The notes under the pieces are model-generated. The model searched no databases. It was not told where the DNA came from and saw nothing but the letters and a program-made list of their open reading frames with translations. A stretch of DNA of 64,000 nucleotides, from the NCBI GenBank assembly GCA_013400975.1, contig WBMZ01012710.1, positions 1 to 64,000 of the forward strand. Reading direction: 5' to 3'. This DNA is from Atrichornis clamosus. Lineage: Eukaryota; Chordata; Aves; Passeriformes; Menuridae. This document shows positions 50,401 to 62,017 of this stretch, piece by piece; positions within the stretch are counted from its first letter, which is position 1; every line of letters starts with the position of its first letter. The translations under genes were made by a program, and so were the position numbers.

Positions 50401-52573
50401 GAGAAGGGCCTACTTTGAATCAGTTTTGGGATTTGATGGTGATGTTTACAGGGAGATGTTATGGGAAAACCCTCTACGTGTAACTGGTTCCTGTGTTCTT
50501 GGCAAGTTTTGGTTGCATGAAGAGGAACAGAGGTTCTGAGTCTCTCTTGTATTGCAGTGTTGTGTAAATTACTCTCTTTGGAGGAAGGCTTCACTGTGGG
50601 ATGTGAGAAAGGGAACTCAGTTACAATACAGTATCTTCAAGAGAAATGTGAAGAGATTAATGGATTTGTCGCAGGAGCAAGTTCCCCTTGTGGAGCTGTG
50701 GGCAGAAGACCCAATGTGACATCTGAACTCTACCATAAAGAATTCAGCATGTATCCTGAGTTATTTGCCGTTAATGATTTGAGTACTGCTGACTGGAAGG
50801 AGTGATTTTCTTTAGGATTTCAGAAGCCTTACTCTCAATGATTGATTCTGTAACCTGATTTATTCTGTGGTTCCAATAGAAATGGAAGTAGTGCCTGCTC
50901 ATATCACCTCTGGTGCCTTACTTTTGAGGGCTATGTTGTCTTTTGACTGAGGTGTTTGCCAGAGGCTTATTGTCATGGTTTTGGTTAATATTAGTGCTGA
51001 CCTGAAAATGAAAGCAGCTTCCTTACTGAAGTCCAAGTTCAAGAAGGTCAGAATACAGCTGTAAATAAAGGAAAACTGAACAGGGGCATCTCAGCTTGTT
51101 TAAAAGGAATTTATAGATCATGCAAGAATGAAATGTGGACCTTAACAAGACTTCAGTAGCATAAGGACATTCACGGCCTGCACAAAACATGGCACAGCAA
51201 AAGGGGAAATGCAAAGGTTATTGCTGGGCTGAAATGCAATTTTTTCTAAATAAAATTATACAAAAATCTAATGTGGTAGTTCCCTGGTGATGAAGCTGTT
51301 CACACATGGAGAATATTTAAACCTTTATGTAAGTAGGCTCAGCACCTTTATAGCAACAGTTTAATCCCAACCCTTTTTATTTTTTCTGTGATATGAAGAG
51401 GTATACTGGATTTGTCCATAGAGTTTTCTTCAGGGAAAGTGTGTTCACATTGCAGTTCAGGGCTCTGTGTCATTCTTGTTGGGTTTTTGTTTTTAAAATG
51501 TGTGTAAAAATGTGTGTGTGTAGATACATAGTCCTTTATAAAGGTTGTTCTTTGAGAATCTGTCTGACAGGATGTGCCAAGAGAAGCCCTGCTTTGCCTT
51601 TAAAGCCTGTGTAGCCAGATACCTTCAGGGCTCGTAATGAAATGAACAGTCTGTCATTTCATTTGAGGTGGCTGAGGATTCATAATGCTGGGCAAAAGTC
51701 TGAGTTCTCAGTGCATAAGCTGGTTCTTTATTGGCCACTTGCTGTGAAACTTCTGAAATGCATTCATGTACCAGAGGGAGCTTCTCTGATTTCTGTGCTG
51801 AAACACACAATTGCATAAGGAAAAGGAAGGTTCAGATGCTGGTGCTGGCGAGCAGCAGAGCGATCTCTTTGGGCAGTATCCCTGCAAGAACGGGCCTTTG
51901 ATCTCCCTTCTTTCTGTTTGGTTTTCATTATGTTGTCTATCTGTTATAAATTTTAAATAAGCTTACAGCCAGTTAGGCCTTATGGACTTAGTGAAGGAAA
52001 GCATGTCACTGAATTTTGATGTTAATCTCTAGCCATCTTTTTCCTTTTTTTTTAATTATCATTGCTTTGCACAGTTTGAGAAAGGTGTCCATATAATTGT
52101 CGGTGTTCATGTTTTATAGCCTTCCCTAGTCTCCAACTGTGAGTGTACTTTATCAAATGATAAGAAACTTTTAATGGTGTGTAAGATTAACTGCTCTGAA
52201 AGCCAATGGGCTGGTTCACTGCAGAACTGAAAGGATGTTTTTACAGACAAAAAATCCACTCCTCCTATGCTGGACATTGAAGAGAAAGCTTAAAGCAGGT
52301 TTAAATATAAGGTAGTAGTCTGTTAGTCTGTTGCTTATAAATATGAAGTGCTTGATAGATGCTTCACATGATTTCTGTTTGCTGCACTGAATCCAGTCAT
52401 ACCAGCATAGTTGCAGCAAGCTTTCCCGAGACAGGAAATTCTCCTTTCTCTGAATCTCTACTTGAAAATTGTTGGGTAAAATGTGGGTTTTTCGATCAAA
52501 GAAGCTGAAATCGATAGAAGAGTTATACCATGGTAGAAGTGAAAAGTTCAATTTTTTTTACCTGCTTCTTTAG

Positions 52574-52732
52574 GAACAAAGCCCCAGTAACCAGACTTCA
52601 ATAGCAATGATGCAAGAGCCTCAAGAAATGGTGGAAGAGACAGTTACTGTGGAGGAAGACCCAGGCACTCCCACTTCCCATGTGTCTATTGTCACTTCTG
52701 AAGATGGAACCACAAGGAGAACTGAAACCAAG
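52574..52732 (+). CDS. ARVCF: ARVCF coding exon (N-terminal acidic segment)
   Basis: This 159-base exon has 53 codons and is in phase 0 at both ends. It is bounded by a strong acceptor (TGCTTCTTTAG|GAA) and donor (ACCAAG|GTGAGA). It encodes EQSPSNQTS, then MMQEPQEMVEE, then TVTVEEDPGTPTSHVSIV, then SEDGTTRRTETK. The second half is, as I recall it, identical to the same stretch of human ARVCF and homologous to the EEDPEGAMSVVSVET and DDGTTRRTET stretch of p120 (CTNND1). ARVCF binds the juxtamembrane region of classical cadherins and also enters the nucleus. This acidic segment precedes the armadillo repeats and is not the cadherin-binding domain. The ATGATG at 52607-52612 sits where p120 isoform 3 begins (MQEP). 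Identification is firm, but which upstream exon joins to it is not settled. Confidence 0.96.
52607..52612 (+). promoter_or_regulatory. ARVCF: Possible internal translation start (ATGATG) equivalent to p120 isoform-3 start
   Basis: Tandem in-frame ATGs have a purine at -3 (G for the first, A for the second) and are followed by CAAGAGCCT (QEP). In p120-catenin a shorter isoform begins at the homologous MQEP methionine. The overlapping uORF from 235 would end at 52604, just upstream. Use of this start in ARVCF is inference. Confidence 0.4.
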
Positions 52733-55700
52733 GTGAGAGGTTAATAACCTGTGAGGAAAATGGCAAAGTGCCACCTAATCATGGAATAGAAATAGCAGGG
52801 AGTAGCCTGAGTGGTGACAATCGTGCTGTTGTGATCCTCAGTGATTTTGAACATTGTGTGTGCCAGCAAAGCTGAGTTCAGGGCTTTTCTGGTTTCACCT
52901 CAGTGTCTAGATTGCTCCCTGTCAGCTGTGCTGATACAGCTGTTCCTGGAGCTGTGAACTGAGCAGTAGAAATTATCCAGGTTAACCAGCAAAAACACTG
53001 GAACCCCTTCTCAGGGTGCTTATTCTTTTAATATTCACTTTATTCTACTGAAGCAGTTCACAGCATTGCCCTGCAAACACACACAGTGATATGAGAATTG
53101 GTGAGCTGGTAGGGCTTGGCTGAGGAAAATACGTTTGGAAACATCTTAAATTAGTGACAATCTGTAATAACAGCATGTGATGATGCCTTTAGAACAAGAA
53201 GCAGCCTATGTAACACCATAGCACTGAAATTCTGCAGCAATCTCGTGAATGGCATCTTACTCCTGATGCATGGGAAGAGCTGGGTGTGCTCTCAAGTGAC
53301 CCGTATCTCCAGTTCGGCTGGATTACAGGTGTTGCATATGTTCTAATTTTCCTGATATCTTTTCATTCCTTGTGTAAGGTAATTTTGCAATATCTGTTGA
53401 GCAGGTGCTGTATGTTCAGGGCTGTCTTGCATGCTTTCAATACCACTGGAACGTTACAAAGATTAAGGGTGATTCCCTTTTTAAAAAATTCTAAACAGGA
53501 CTGATTTAAAACAAAAAAAAGGAGATTGTCCAACTGCTTTCTGTGTTAGAAGGAGTTGAACAGAGGTCGCTGCATAAGTCAGTGTTTATTTTTACTGGTG
53601 TTCCAGAATTGCAGTCCTCTAAGATATCTGTTCAGGACATCAGATACTCAGGTTGAAGTGAATGAATGTTGATTTCCTGAGATTAGTGGGCCTGTACCCA
53701 TTATAATAAACTGAGTATCTGGTTTAATAATTATTGTAGTTAGTTAAGAGGTAAATATAACTGGCCTATTTCCTCATTGTTGGAAGGAGATGAAGGTCTT
53801 TAAATAAAAATAAAACAGATGAACCAAAAACCCCCACATTTTTATTAGCTCTCCAAATAATCTAATGTATTTAGTTTGTGACTTATGTGAAAGAAATGCT
53901 GTTTTCTTCCTAGTGGCAGCAACAACAGCTATTATTTACAGGAAGGAAGTGATAAAATTACAGTGGGGATAGATAGCTTTTTATATGTACTAATAGCAGT
54001 GCATAGTTTTAGGAGGCTGTAAGTGCAGCTATGCAAGGGAATAAAATCGTAGCTATGACTGTAAAAATAGAGGTGAGGCCATGCAGTGGTCCCTAGATAA
54101 CAGGCCCACATGGAGTGGAATAGTTTGTCTGAAATAGTCGTGCCACTGATAAAAGCTGCGTGTTTGTCATGGCCTCAGAGGTGCGATTTTCTCCTCTGTG
54201 TTGGGGACCTCCCATTTTTCCATCTTCCCACAGAAAAGGACAGTGGCATCTTCAAAACAGGCATTGTAGCTGCATATGGGAAGGGAAAGTTGAAAAAACA
54301 GCAACCCTGGAGCTACTGTTCCATTTCAAATAGCAAGGCTTTCTTCTGTTACTGTTACAGGCACTGAAGTGTGTCCAGAATGGGGGTAGGATACACAGCA
54401 GTCTTACTCTGCATTTCTGTTGTTTCAAATAATGCCACTGTACCACCACTATGTACCACCCAGAGCTGTTTCCTAGTAATTCATTGCTAAAAAGACAGCA
54501 GGGGAAAAAGAAAAAAAATTAAAACCCAGTTGTTGAGAAAAGTGATTCTGAAATGTCAAAACACAACCAGTCCTGGCTTAGCCCTGACTGTGAGACTTTT
54601 CTGGGGTAGTTGTTGCCTCTGAAATGGTTTTATTTTGACTTTTCCTTGCTGCAGTAAAATGACATAGATTTAACTGCTCTTAGATATTAATCAGAGGTCA
54701 GATTTAAAAATTTTTTTTACATCACTTTGGTCTTCAACTTGCATTTTGTTTGGGTAGGGACCATGAGGATGAAAACTGTGTCTCTGGGGTTTAGTAGCAT
54801 CAGTTAATTGCCCTGGAGTTAATTGTCATTGACACCATCATTTCTAATAGGTATCATCACAGTACTGTCATAGCTCATGCTATTATTTGTGAGAGCCTTA
54901 CAGAGAATATTACGTTTCCTTGTACCTCTGTGCAGTGGCAAAATGTTGACCTTGGTGCTCGGATGAGCGTGGTGAATTAAAGCATCTCCCTGGCATGGGG
55001 CACACAAACACGTGGCTGCTGGGCATACACTGTGCAGGAGTAGGATCTTCGGTGAGCCTAAAAGCTGCAGTTTTGTGTCTCTGCCTGTTCCCTTATAGAT
55101 TTTAAAAAATGAAAAAAAGAATACAACCAGGCCCCCCCCTCACAAACCAAACCAGAAAAACCACAAGGATCTGACCTTGTGTTTAGTGTGCAGGTGTCCT
55201 TGTAAAGAAGCAATGTTTCCTCCCTTAGGAATCCTCACATCTCTTTTCAGTAATAGCCAATGTGTAAGGCTGAGATGGTCACACTGTGCTCAGGGGGTGC
55301 TTAGGTTTGTGCTTAGTGTTTCTATATACTCTGAGCAATAGCCTTTTTATGCTCTACATTGCTGTGGTTGCTCCAGGCTTCTTTAAGGAAGGGTTTAGAA
55401 CCTATTTTTGTTATAGGCTCTACTGGACACTCAGTCACAATCTCCAGCATATTTGTCTTGCAAAGAAAGTGGCAGCATGAGATAGTTCCTCTGACAGAGT
55501 AAATAACACAGGTCATGTTTTTTCAAGAGCCAGAGAGACCAGAAATGTTTTCCAAATGTATTTTTTCTCTGCTGGGTAGCTTATGTGGGGGTTAGTCAAC
55601 CTAATGCCATTTAGTATGCATTTTTGGATTCTTAAAAGGAAATTGTCATTTATTTTTGCTAAATTGTGTGACTAGCTTGCTGGAGAGCAATACCTCTGAA

Positions 55701-58700
55701 ATTCTTCCTCTTGAAATGCAGCACAGCAAAGGCTGTAAATGTGAATGCTCCTGGATGCTGCTGTTCCTTTATTCCCTGTTCCTTCCCTGTTGTTTCAACC
55801 CCATAATTTATAGAGGTTACTCTTTTCAATAGTGTATTAAGTAAACAACCTTAATCTAGATGCATTGACAGTTTTGCTGTGCTTTTCCTTGCATCTTTGA
55901 AAATACCTGTAGCAGTGAAGCAGGAAGAAGGCGTAATAGAATTTAATATCTGACATACTTTAAATAGAGAACATCTGCCTTTTCAAAATGAGGTATCTCT
56001 GAGTAATTTTCCCCTACCTGTTATTCTCTTAATGTTATACTAAGTTCCTACATAACATTCACTGCACAAAAGATGTAGCAGATAGTACTTCATTTCAACT
56101 TTATAATATCTCTGGAAGCCAAATACCTATCAAGCTAGAACAGTGAAAGTCACCTTGGGGAGAGACTACCACTTTTTTTTGCTGGTTGGAGCACTGCCAG
56201 GTGTTAAAGGGAGCCTGTTGAAAGTGGCTTGAGAGAACCCAGTAAAGTGAATTAGATATGTGTGTGCTTGTTAATGTTCACTTTTTTCTTTTTTCAGGCA
56301 CTTTTTATTTTCATCTTTGAAATGCCAAAAGATTGGAGAAATTTAGGTTGTTGCTACTCACTGAAATTGATATTTTTCATTGCAAACTGTGAAATAATCT
56401 CTATACAAACTTGTTTAATTTTAGGCCATCCATTTTCCCTGTGCCTTCCAATACTCAGCAGATCCAGATGTTTCCCAGCAGTGATGAACTGCTGTTGCCA
56501 CTTCCAACACCTGTGATGGGAAAGTGCTTCTGACCAATACTCTGGGGTGTGGTGGTGCCAGGTGCCACAAGAGGCAGCTCTTGGAAACTTTGTAGGCAAT
56601 TCAAAGGAATTAGGTAATGGAGCAGGAATGGATTTCAGGTGAAGTTGAGGGCCCTTTCAAAATCTGAAACATTAAGCTTAAAATTGAAGGGGAGAAATCT
56701 GAGTTGTTGTTTTGAAAACCTACTGGGTGAGTTCTTACACAGCATTTAATAGAGAGGTAATAGCTTCAACCTGCTTGGGCTGATTAATTTTAACAGTCTG
56801 TAATTCAAAACTAAGCTCACAGAAATGTCAAGGTGCTTATATCCTCATGCATTCCTTCTCATCTGATTTTTGGTTTATGACAGTTTCAACAAAACTTTTA
56901 GCCCTGTCAGCTTTTATAATAAACTTAATTTATTTAAAAAAAAAATTAAAGGCAAAACAAAATCAACCTCAAAAACAAAATGGAAGCCAGAATTACTGGT
57001 GTTGGTCAAGATTACTGCATTGACCATGATAGCCCAGTCCCACAGAAATCTTTGTGCTGTCTTTACTCCTCTGTGACTGAGCACTGTGAGGCCTCTACTT
57101 GTACCATATGCACACGCATCCAGTAAATCCAATTTTGGATAGTTTCATGTTTGTCCTCCTATCTAGATAAATAGGAGGATGAGGGACAGAAAAATACAGA
57201 AGCTGCTTCAAATATGTGAATATTTCCTTTATGCTCTGTTGGCAAATGTATTTCCAGAAATAGAATGAGTTAAAACATCATCCTGGGGCCTGTAAGGGAA
57301 TTATTTAATAAAATAGTTGTTATCTGGAGGGGTGAACAATGGTAGGGTCAGTAAACCTAAAGTGTACTTAGATTCTGGGGCACGGGAAACAGCAGTAAAA
57401 GCACTGACTTGAAGTATCATAGAATTTTGGTTGCAGAGGGCCTGAATTAGTAGGTATATTGGAATTTTCTATATGGTAGCTGAAATCTTAATGTGTGTAC
57501 AGGGAATAAAAAATGGAAAATAGATTGTAAGCATTCTCAGACAGCCTCTTTATAGGGAAGTACTCTGAAGCTTTTGCCTGGTACTCTGAGATTGTGGCAT
57601 TGAAACAGTTGAGCACCTTTGATTTGTCATTGGGCTAAAAAAGCCTTTTTAACCAGGGTTTCTTTAGGGGTGGAAAGTAAACAGAGAAAGTCAAATTACA
57701 TTTTCTCAAAGTAACTTGTATCTCTAAATTTTTTTATTAGAGCATATCTATAGTGAAGAGTTTATGCTAATAAATCTTTCTCAAGATTGGGTGCATCTGG
57801 AGGATCAGGTGTCTCTCAGATAAGACAGTCTGCTGGGACTCCCATTTGGAGCAGCTTCATTCTCTCTGGCTAATACATCAGTTATTAAGGAAACCACAGA
57901 AATGTTGGGAGAGAAGATTACTGTGCTGTCAGATGCTCAAGATTGCCTGTGTTCTTCTAAGAAATATAAAAATGAAACATTCCCTTGAGCAGGGAAATAA
58001 AGGTGTTTGGTTTCTTGGTTGGGTTTCTTTTTTTGCTTGGAAACCTGTTAAATGGACCTTCATCTGTGCACTGGCTAATTGCTTCCAAAAAGCTTCCCTT
58101 TATTGTCTTGTCAGCAACAAAGTCTGTTTATCACATGATAAATCTTCTATCTCAGTGCCTATCCCTGACAAATGAGGCATGAGTGCAAATACTCCCTCTC
58201 TCTCGAAATACAAGACGACTCTGCCCCACTAGAACACCTTTGGCATTACTGAATGCTTTCATGCTACGAGAAATGTGTACTTCAGTGCTTGAGTGAAATG
58301 TTCCTTTTTATGTGTCTGGCAAGGGGATTTTGATTGTCCTGATTCTCTGCATTTGCTAGTAGGTGCAGCATTCAGGAAATAGTAAGAGGTGAAGCTGTGC
58401 TAATGTTGTAAACTTGTTCTTGCATGTTCTGCCTGACGCTAAGTGTGGCTTTCTGACAAGCCACAGCCACTGAAAGCTTGTCTGTGCTGGTTGCAAAGAC
58501 AGGAAAATAAGGCAAATTAGGTAAAAATTGCAAATGAATCCCTTGCATTGTGTTGGTAATTTATAAAAAAAAAAAATCTCTGTAAATACTCTGTAGAGTG
58601 TCAGAGCATGGCAAAATACTCATTAAGTGTAACTGATAAGTCACCCACTGTCTGGGGGTTAATTTTCAGTGATCTGAAATCCTGCTTTGTGTTTTTTGAG

Positions 58701-61409
58701 TGCATGTAGCGACAGTTGTTCTGGCTGTAAAGTTTCTGTGTTTGTTACCTCATCCTTTTTGCCAGTAACATTGATTCTCAAAAAAAAAAAGAAAAAGGAG
58801 GGGGACGTAACCTTTGACCAAGGATCCTGCAGGTCAAAGCTTAGTCCTTCTTGTGTGCTGTTGCTGCAGCCAGACAAGGTCTGTTAGGTACTTTGTGTTG
58901 TCTGATTTTAACAGCTTTAGGAAAAATTACACATGGCAAATTGCAAGCATGGCAGCTTGTGTCTTGACAAGCAATGCTGGGAGTTAATATGTTGAGTAGT
59001 GCTGAAAGAACTTTGTGACTTTATGCAAGGGCACTTCCTGGCATTTAGAAAGCTGCTTCATTGTTCTTTCCTGGGCAAAAGTATCCATTTCTGATTCATC
59101 AAATTGATGACATAATTTCTTAATTCCTGTTATTCCCATTACTGGTTCCCAAATTCAGGAACCCGAAGGCCCAGCAGTTTTCATCCGGTTTTGTCATGGC
59201 TTTGCAAAACTCCCATACTTCAGGCCTGTGAAATTTTTCTACTCTTAGAAGATCCCTTATGACTTTGCTACTTTGAATAAAAGTATTGTTTCAGACTTCA
59301 GTATAACACCAAGCAGTGTGGCTTTGTGTGTATCCACTTTACAAAGAACTTCTGTAAACTCTGCCAGCTCTTTTTCTTCTCTTGATGCTGAGTTTATAAA
59401 TGCCATGATAGTGGTCACACTGATAACTGAGCGGAAAAGAGAAGCATTGTGCACAGGTAGCAAGCAAAAACCCCTGTTGGATTGTATGTCTGGAAAGAAA
59501 TGTTTCTAGTTTCCTTTCTGCTAGATATTAAAAAGTGTGCTTTGAAAAAAAGGAGAAAGGATTCAGAGGTGTGGAAGATAACATCTTCCCTGATGTTTAC
59601 TTGCTAAGGAAATCACTTCGTGTTGAAGAGGAAAATTCTTCCAGCGCTGGCTCAAATTAGATACCAAGGTCATGTTGGTACCTGGCTATGCTGTATTCAG
59701 CATCGTGTTGCTGTTAATTACTCTGCTGGTGGAGAGGGATTTGTGCTGCTTTCAGTCTTGGGTTTCATTACTTCATTACATTGAAGTATCATTTCCTCAC
59801 AGATGTCTCTAGGAAAAGCAATGCTGTTTGAGTGAATCTTTCTGTTTGGGGTTTCTGTGTGAAAACATCTGGCTAGAGGACATGTCTGGAGCCACTTCAA
59901 GAGATGTACTCTGATTGTTTTGTTTTGCATTAGCTTGGCTAATCTGTTGCCAATCTAAATGTTTAAATCGGAGGCTATAGGTCAAAATATCTATTTAGAC
60001 TTCAGAGCCATTGGGTGATCCAGGGATGCGTGTAGTTACCATTTCCCTTGATGTAGCATTTCATTCTGAGATTTACATGAACAAAAGTGTCATTTGCTGA
60101 TGCTTATTTATGTCTGCAATACTTAGAAGCCCAAAATATCTTTTACCAGTTGTTTTGTGTTTCTCCCCTGCTACGTATAATGCTGTCAGGTGGGTTGATT
60201 CTTCCTCTCATCTTTATGGATGTGCTGTTTTGTTGCTTGGTTGGGTTTTTTTACAACACCTTGAAAAGTCAGCATTTACTAGGATTAGGGTCAGTGCTAC
60301 CAAGGATAGATTGGCTTCTGCTCGGCTTTGTATTCTCCCCAGAAGAGCTTCTGCTGATCACTCTGGCAGTACAGAAGTTGATGGAGCCCAGATACCAACC
60401 CAAACAGAAGGCCCTTTGCTGGTTTGTAAATACAGTGGCTTTTGTCCAGCACTGTCTTAGGCAGATTACCAGACGTTTCCCACAAAGGCAGAATGTTCTC
60501 ACAAAGTCTTGAGAAGTCTTCGTTCTTACCCTTTAGCAAAAAACCCTGAACATAGGAACTCTCTGGACACTTAGCATTTCCAGTTTTAGTCAGTTCTGTC
60601 TTGAAATGAAATGTGATTTATGGAAATAAAGATGTGTTTGTGTACAGATTTTTGTTACTGTTTTAAACAAGCTTGCCTAGTATGTTTAGGTATCTGCAGT
60701 TGGGAACATGTCATGGTATTATTGTTCATTATTGCAAATTTGTTAGTCACCAAAATAATGTAATGACAACAACTACCTATTGGGCTTGTGTGGTGGTTGC
60801 TGCACGTAAGCATATCTTGAAAGAGAAAGCAGGTGTATTTTCCAGAATCCTGAAGCCTAGAACTTCTCTGTTTGAGATCACGCTTTCCTATATATTACTG
60901 TTAGATTTGAGCTCCATCCTATTACACAGTGGTGCAAACTTGATCCAGATCAGGCAGAAGATATAACTCTATTTCTGTCAAACTAGAGAATGTGATGTGG
61001 TATTTTTGCCAGTTGTGGGAGCACAGACTGTGGCTCCTCAACATAGTAAAGTCTTCTCTAGGATAGATGTCTCCTGAAACATTTGGGGGAAATTGGAACT
61101 GGTATAATGACTTTGTGCTGCTTCCATGTGCTGTAACGTGGCTGCACTGGTTTTAATTTGGTGGTAAGCACCCAGAATTCACTTAGCTCTGGCTCTAGGA
61201 CGTGTCTTTCGGCTTCTTTTAAAGTCTTTTTCCACTATTATTTCCAGAAGCCAGTAGGTGAGCTCATTAGTACACCAGTGTTTCCATTCGCTGTAGTTTG
61301 CTTTGTGGTGCTCTCTCCCCGTTCTGCTCTCCCACCTCACCGCGTGTCTCATCACATTGTGGAGCAAGGAGAACGTTAACATGTCCACTTACTCACTGCT
61401 TCTTCACAG
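52733..61409 (+). other. ARVCF intron 2: no gene recognised
   Basis: An 8,677-base phase-0 intron from GTGAGA to a normal acceptor (CTTACTCACTGCTTCTTCACAG). It holds a small hairpin (57154-57179), short A and T runs and a C8-C9 run near 55131-55139. The open frame at 60087-60512 is hydrophobic because the DNA is T-rich. It has no ATG start, and I do not regard it as a gene. Confidence 0.75.
57154..57179. repeat. Perfect 9-bp inverted repeat with 8-nt loop
   Basis: Arms TCCTCCTAT (57154-57162) and ATAGGAGGA (57171-57179) surround CTAGATAA. It is small and could be chance. Confidence 0.8.
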
Positions 61410-62017
61410 GTTACCAAAATGGTCAAGACAGTCACCACCAGGACCGTGCGCCAGGTGCCGCTGGGCCCGGATGGGCTGCCCTCCATGGACGGCTCGTCGC
61501 CCATGGGCAGCTACACCGACTCCATAGACAGGAGGTACATGAAGAACGGGGAGCGGTACATCACCCCACAGGCCTCGTCCACCTTAACCAGGTCCTACAA
61601 CAGCTACAACGATTCCTACCCCGAGAGCCACGAAGGCCAGTACCGCCCTTACCTCGGCCACGATGGCTACGGAGACCTCTCGGACAACTACGGCAGCTTG
61701 TCCCGCGGGGTCAACTTCCGGCCCCGCTACGCCTACGTGCCCGGCAGCGCCTACCGGCCCGACGATGGCAGCTTCACCTTGCCCAGCAGGAGGGATAACT
61801 ATGGTCCTGTTGCCCAGCCTCAGGTGCCAGTGGGCAGCAGCGTGGACTTGAACCGCTCTCAGCCAGAGCGGTTCCAGCCGGAGCCCTACGGCCTGGAAGA
61901 CGATAACCGCAGCCTTGGAGTCGATGATGAAGGATATGAGCTGGATCCGGATTACTCCACTGTGAACCGGAGGACATCTGCAGGTGTGCCAGAGAGAGGG
62001 AGACCTCACAAAGGAAG
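61410..62017 (+). CDS. ARVCF: ARVCF coding exon (large N-terminal exon before the armadillo domain)
   Basis: This 608-base exon starts in phase 0 after TTCTTCACAG and ends in phase 2 at AAAGGAAG|GTAAAA. It has 202 full codons plus two bases. It begins VTKMVKTVTTRTVRQVPLGP, nearly identical to human ARVCF and shared with p120 (VVKTVTTRTV). A tyrosine-, serine- and arginine-rich low-structure region follows. It includes SDNYGSLSRG (the p120 counterpart carries the Src-family site Y228), SFTLPSRRDNYGP, VGSSVDLNR and RFQPEPYGLEDDNRSLG, and ends with an acidic DDEGYELDPDYSTVNRR. This regulatory region precedes the armadillo repeats, which must lie past 64000. The exon is much richer in GC and CpG than its introns. 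An alternative donor at CTGCAG|GTGTGC (61982/61983) is possible but less likely, because p120-like residues continue beyond it. Confidence 0.97.

Larger units (their letters stand above)
37501..52573 (+). other. Intron 1, last part: no gene recognised
   Basis: Non-coding sequence ending in the polypyrimidine tract and acceptor TTTTTTTACCTGCTTCTTTAG of exon 2. It holds a (TG)7 tract, an AT-repeat tract, a T17 run and a pyrimidine-rich stretch (43896-43938). A modestly GC-rich patch at 38330-38640 is open in one frame but has no recognisable product. The longest intronic open frame of the window (42938-43429, - strand) shows no known domain. Confidence 0.6.

Noticed and set aside
57415..57450. 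Short ATCATAGAATTTTGGTTG word resembling a CR1 terminus
   Set aside because: Only about 20 bases resemble the CR1 end, and no body of the element follows on either side.
60087..60512. Hydrophobic 141-codon open frame that looks like a membrane protein
   Set aside because: The apparent start is GTG, the DNA is T-rich (which makes translated sequence hydrophobic), and a second frame is also open across the same interval. It lies inside ARVCF intron 2.
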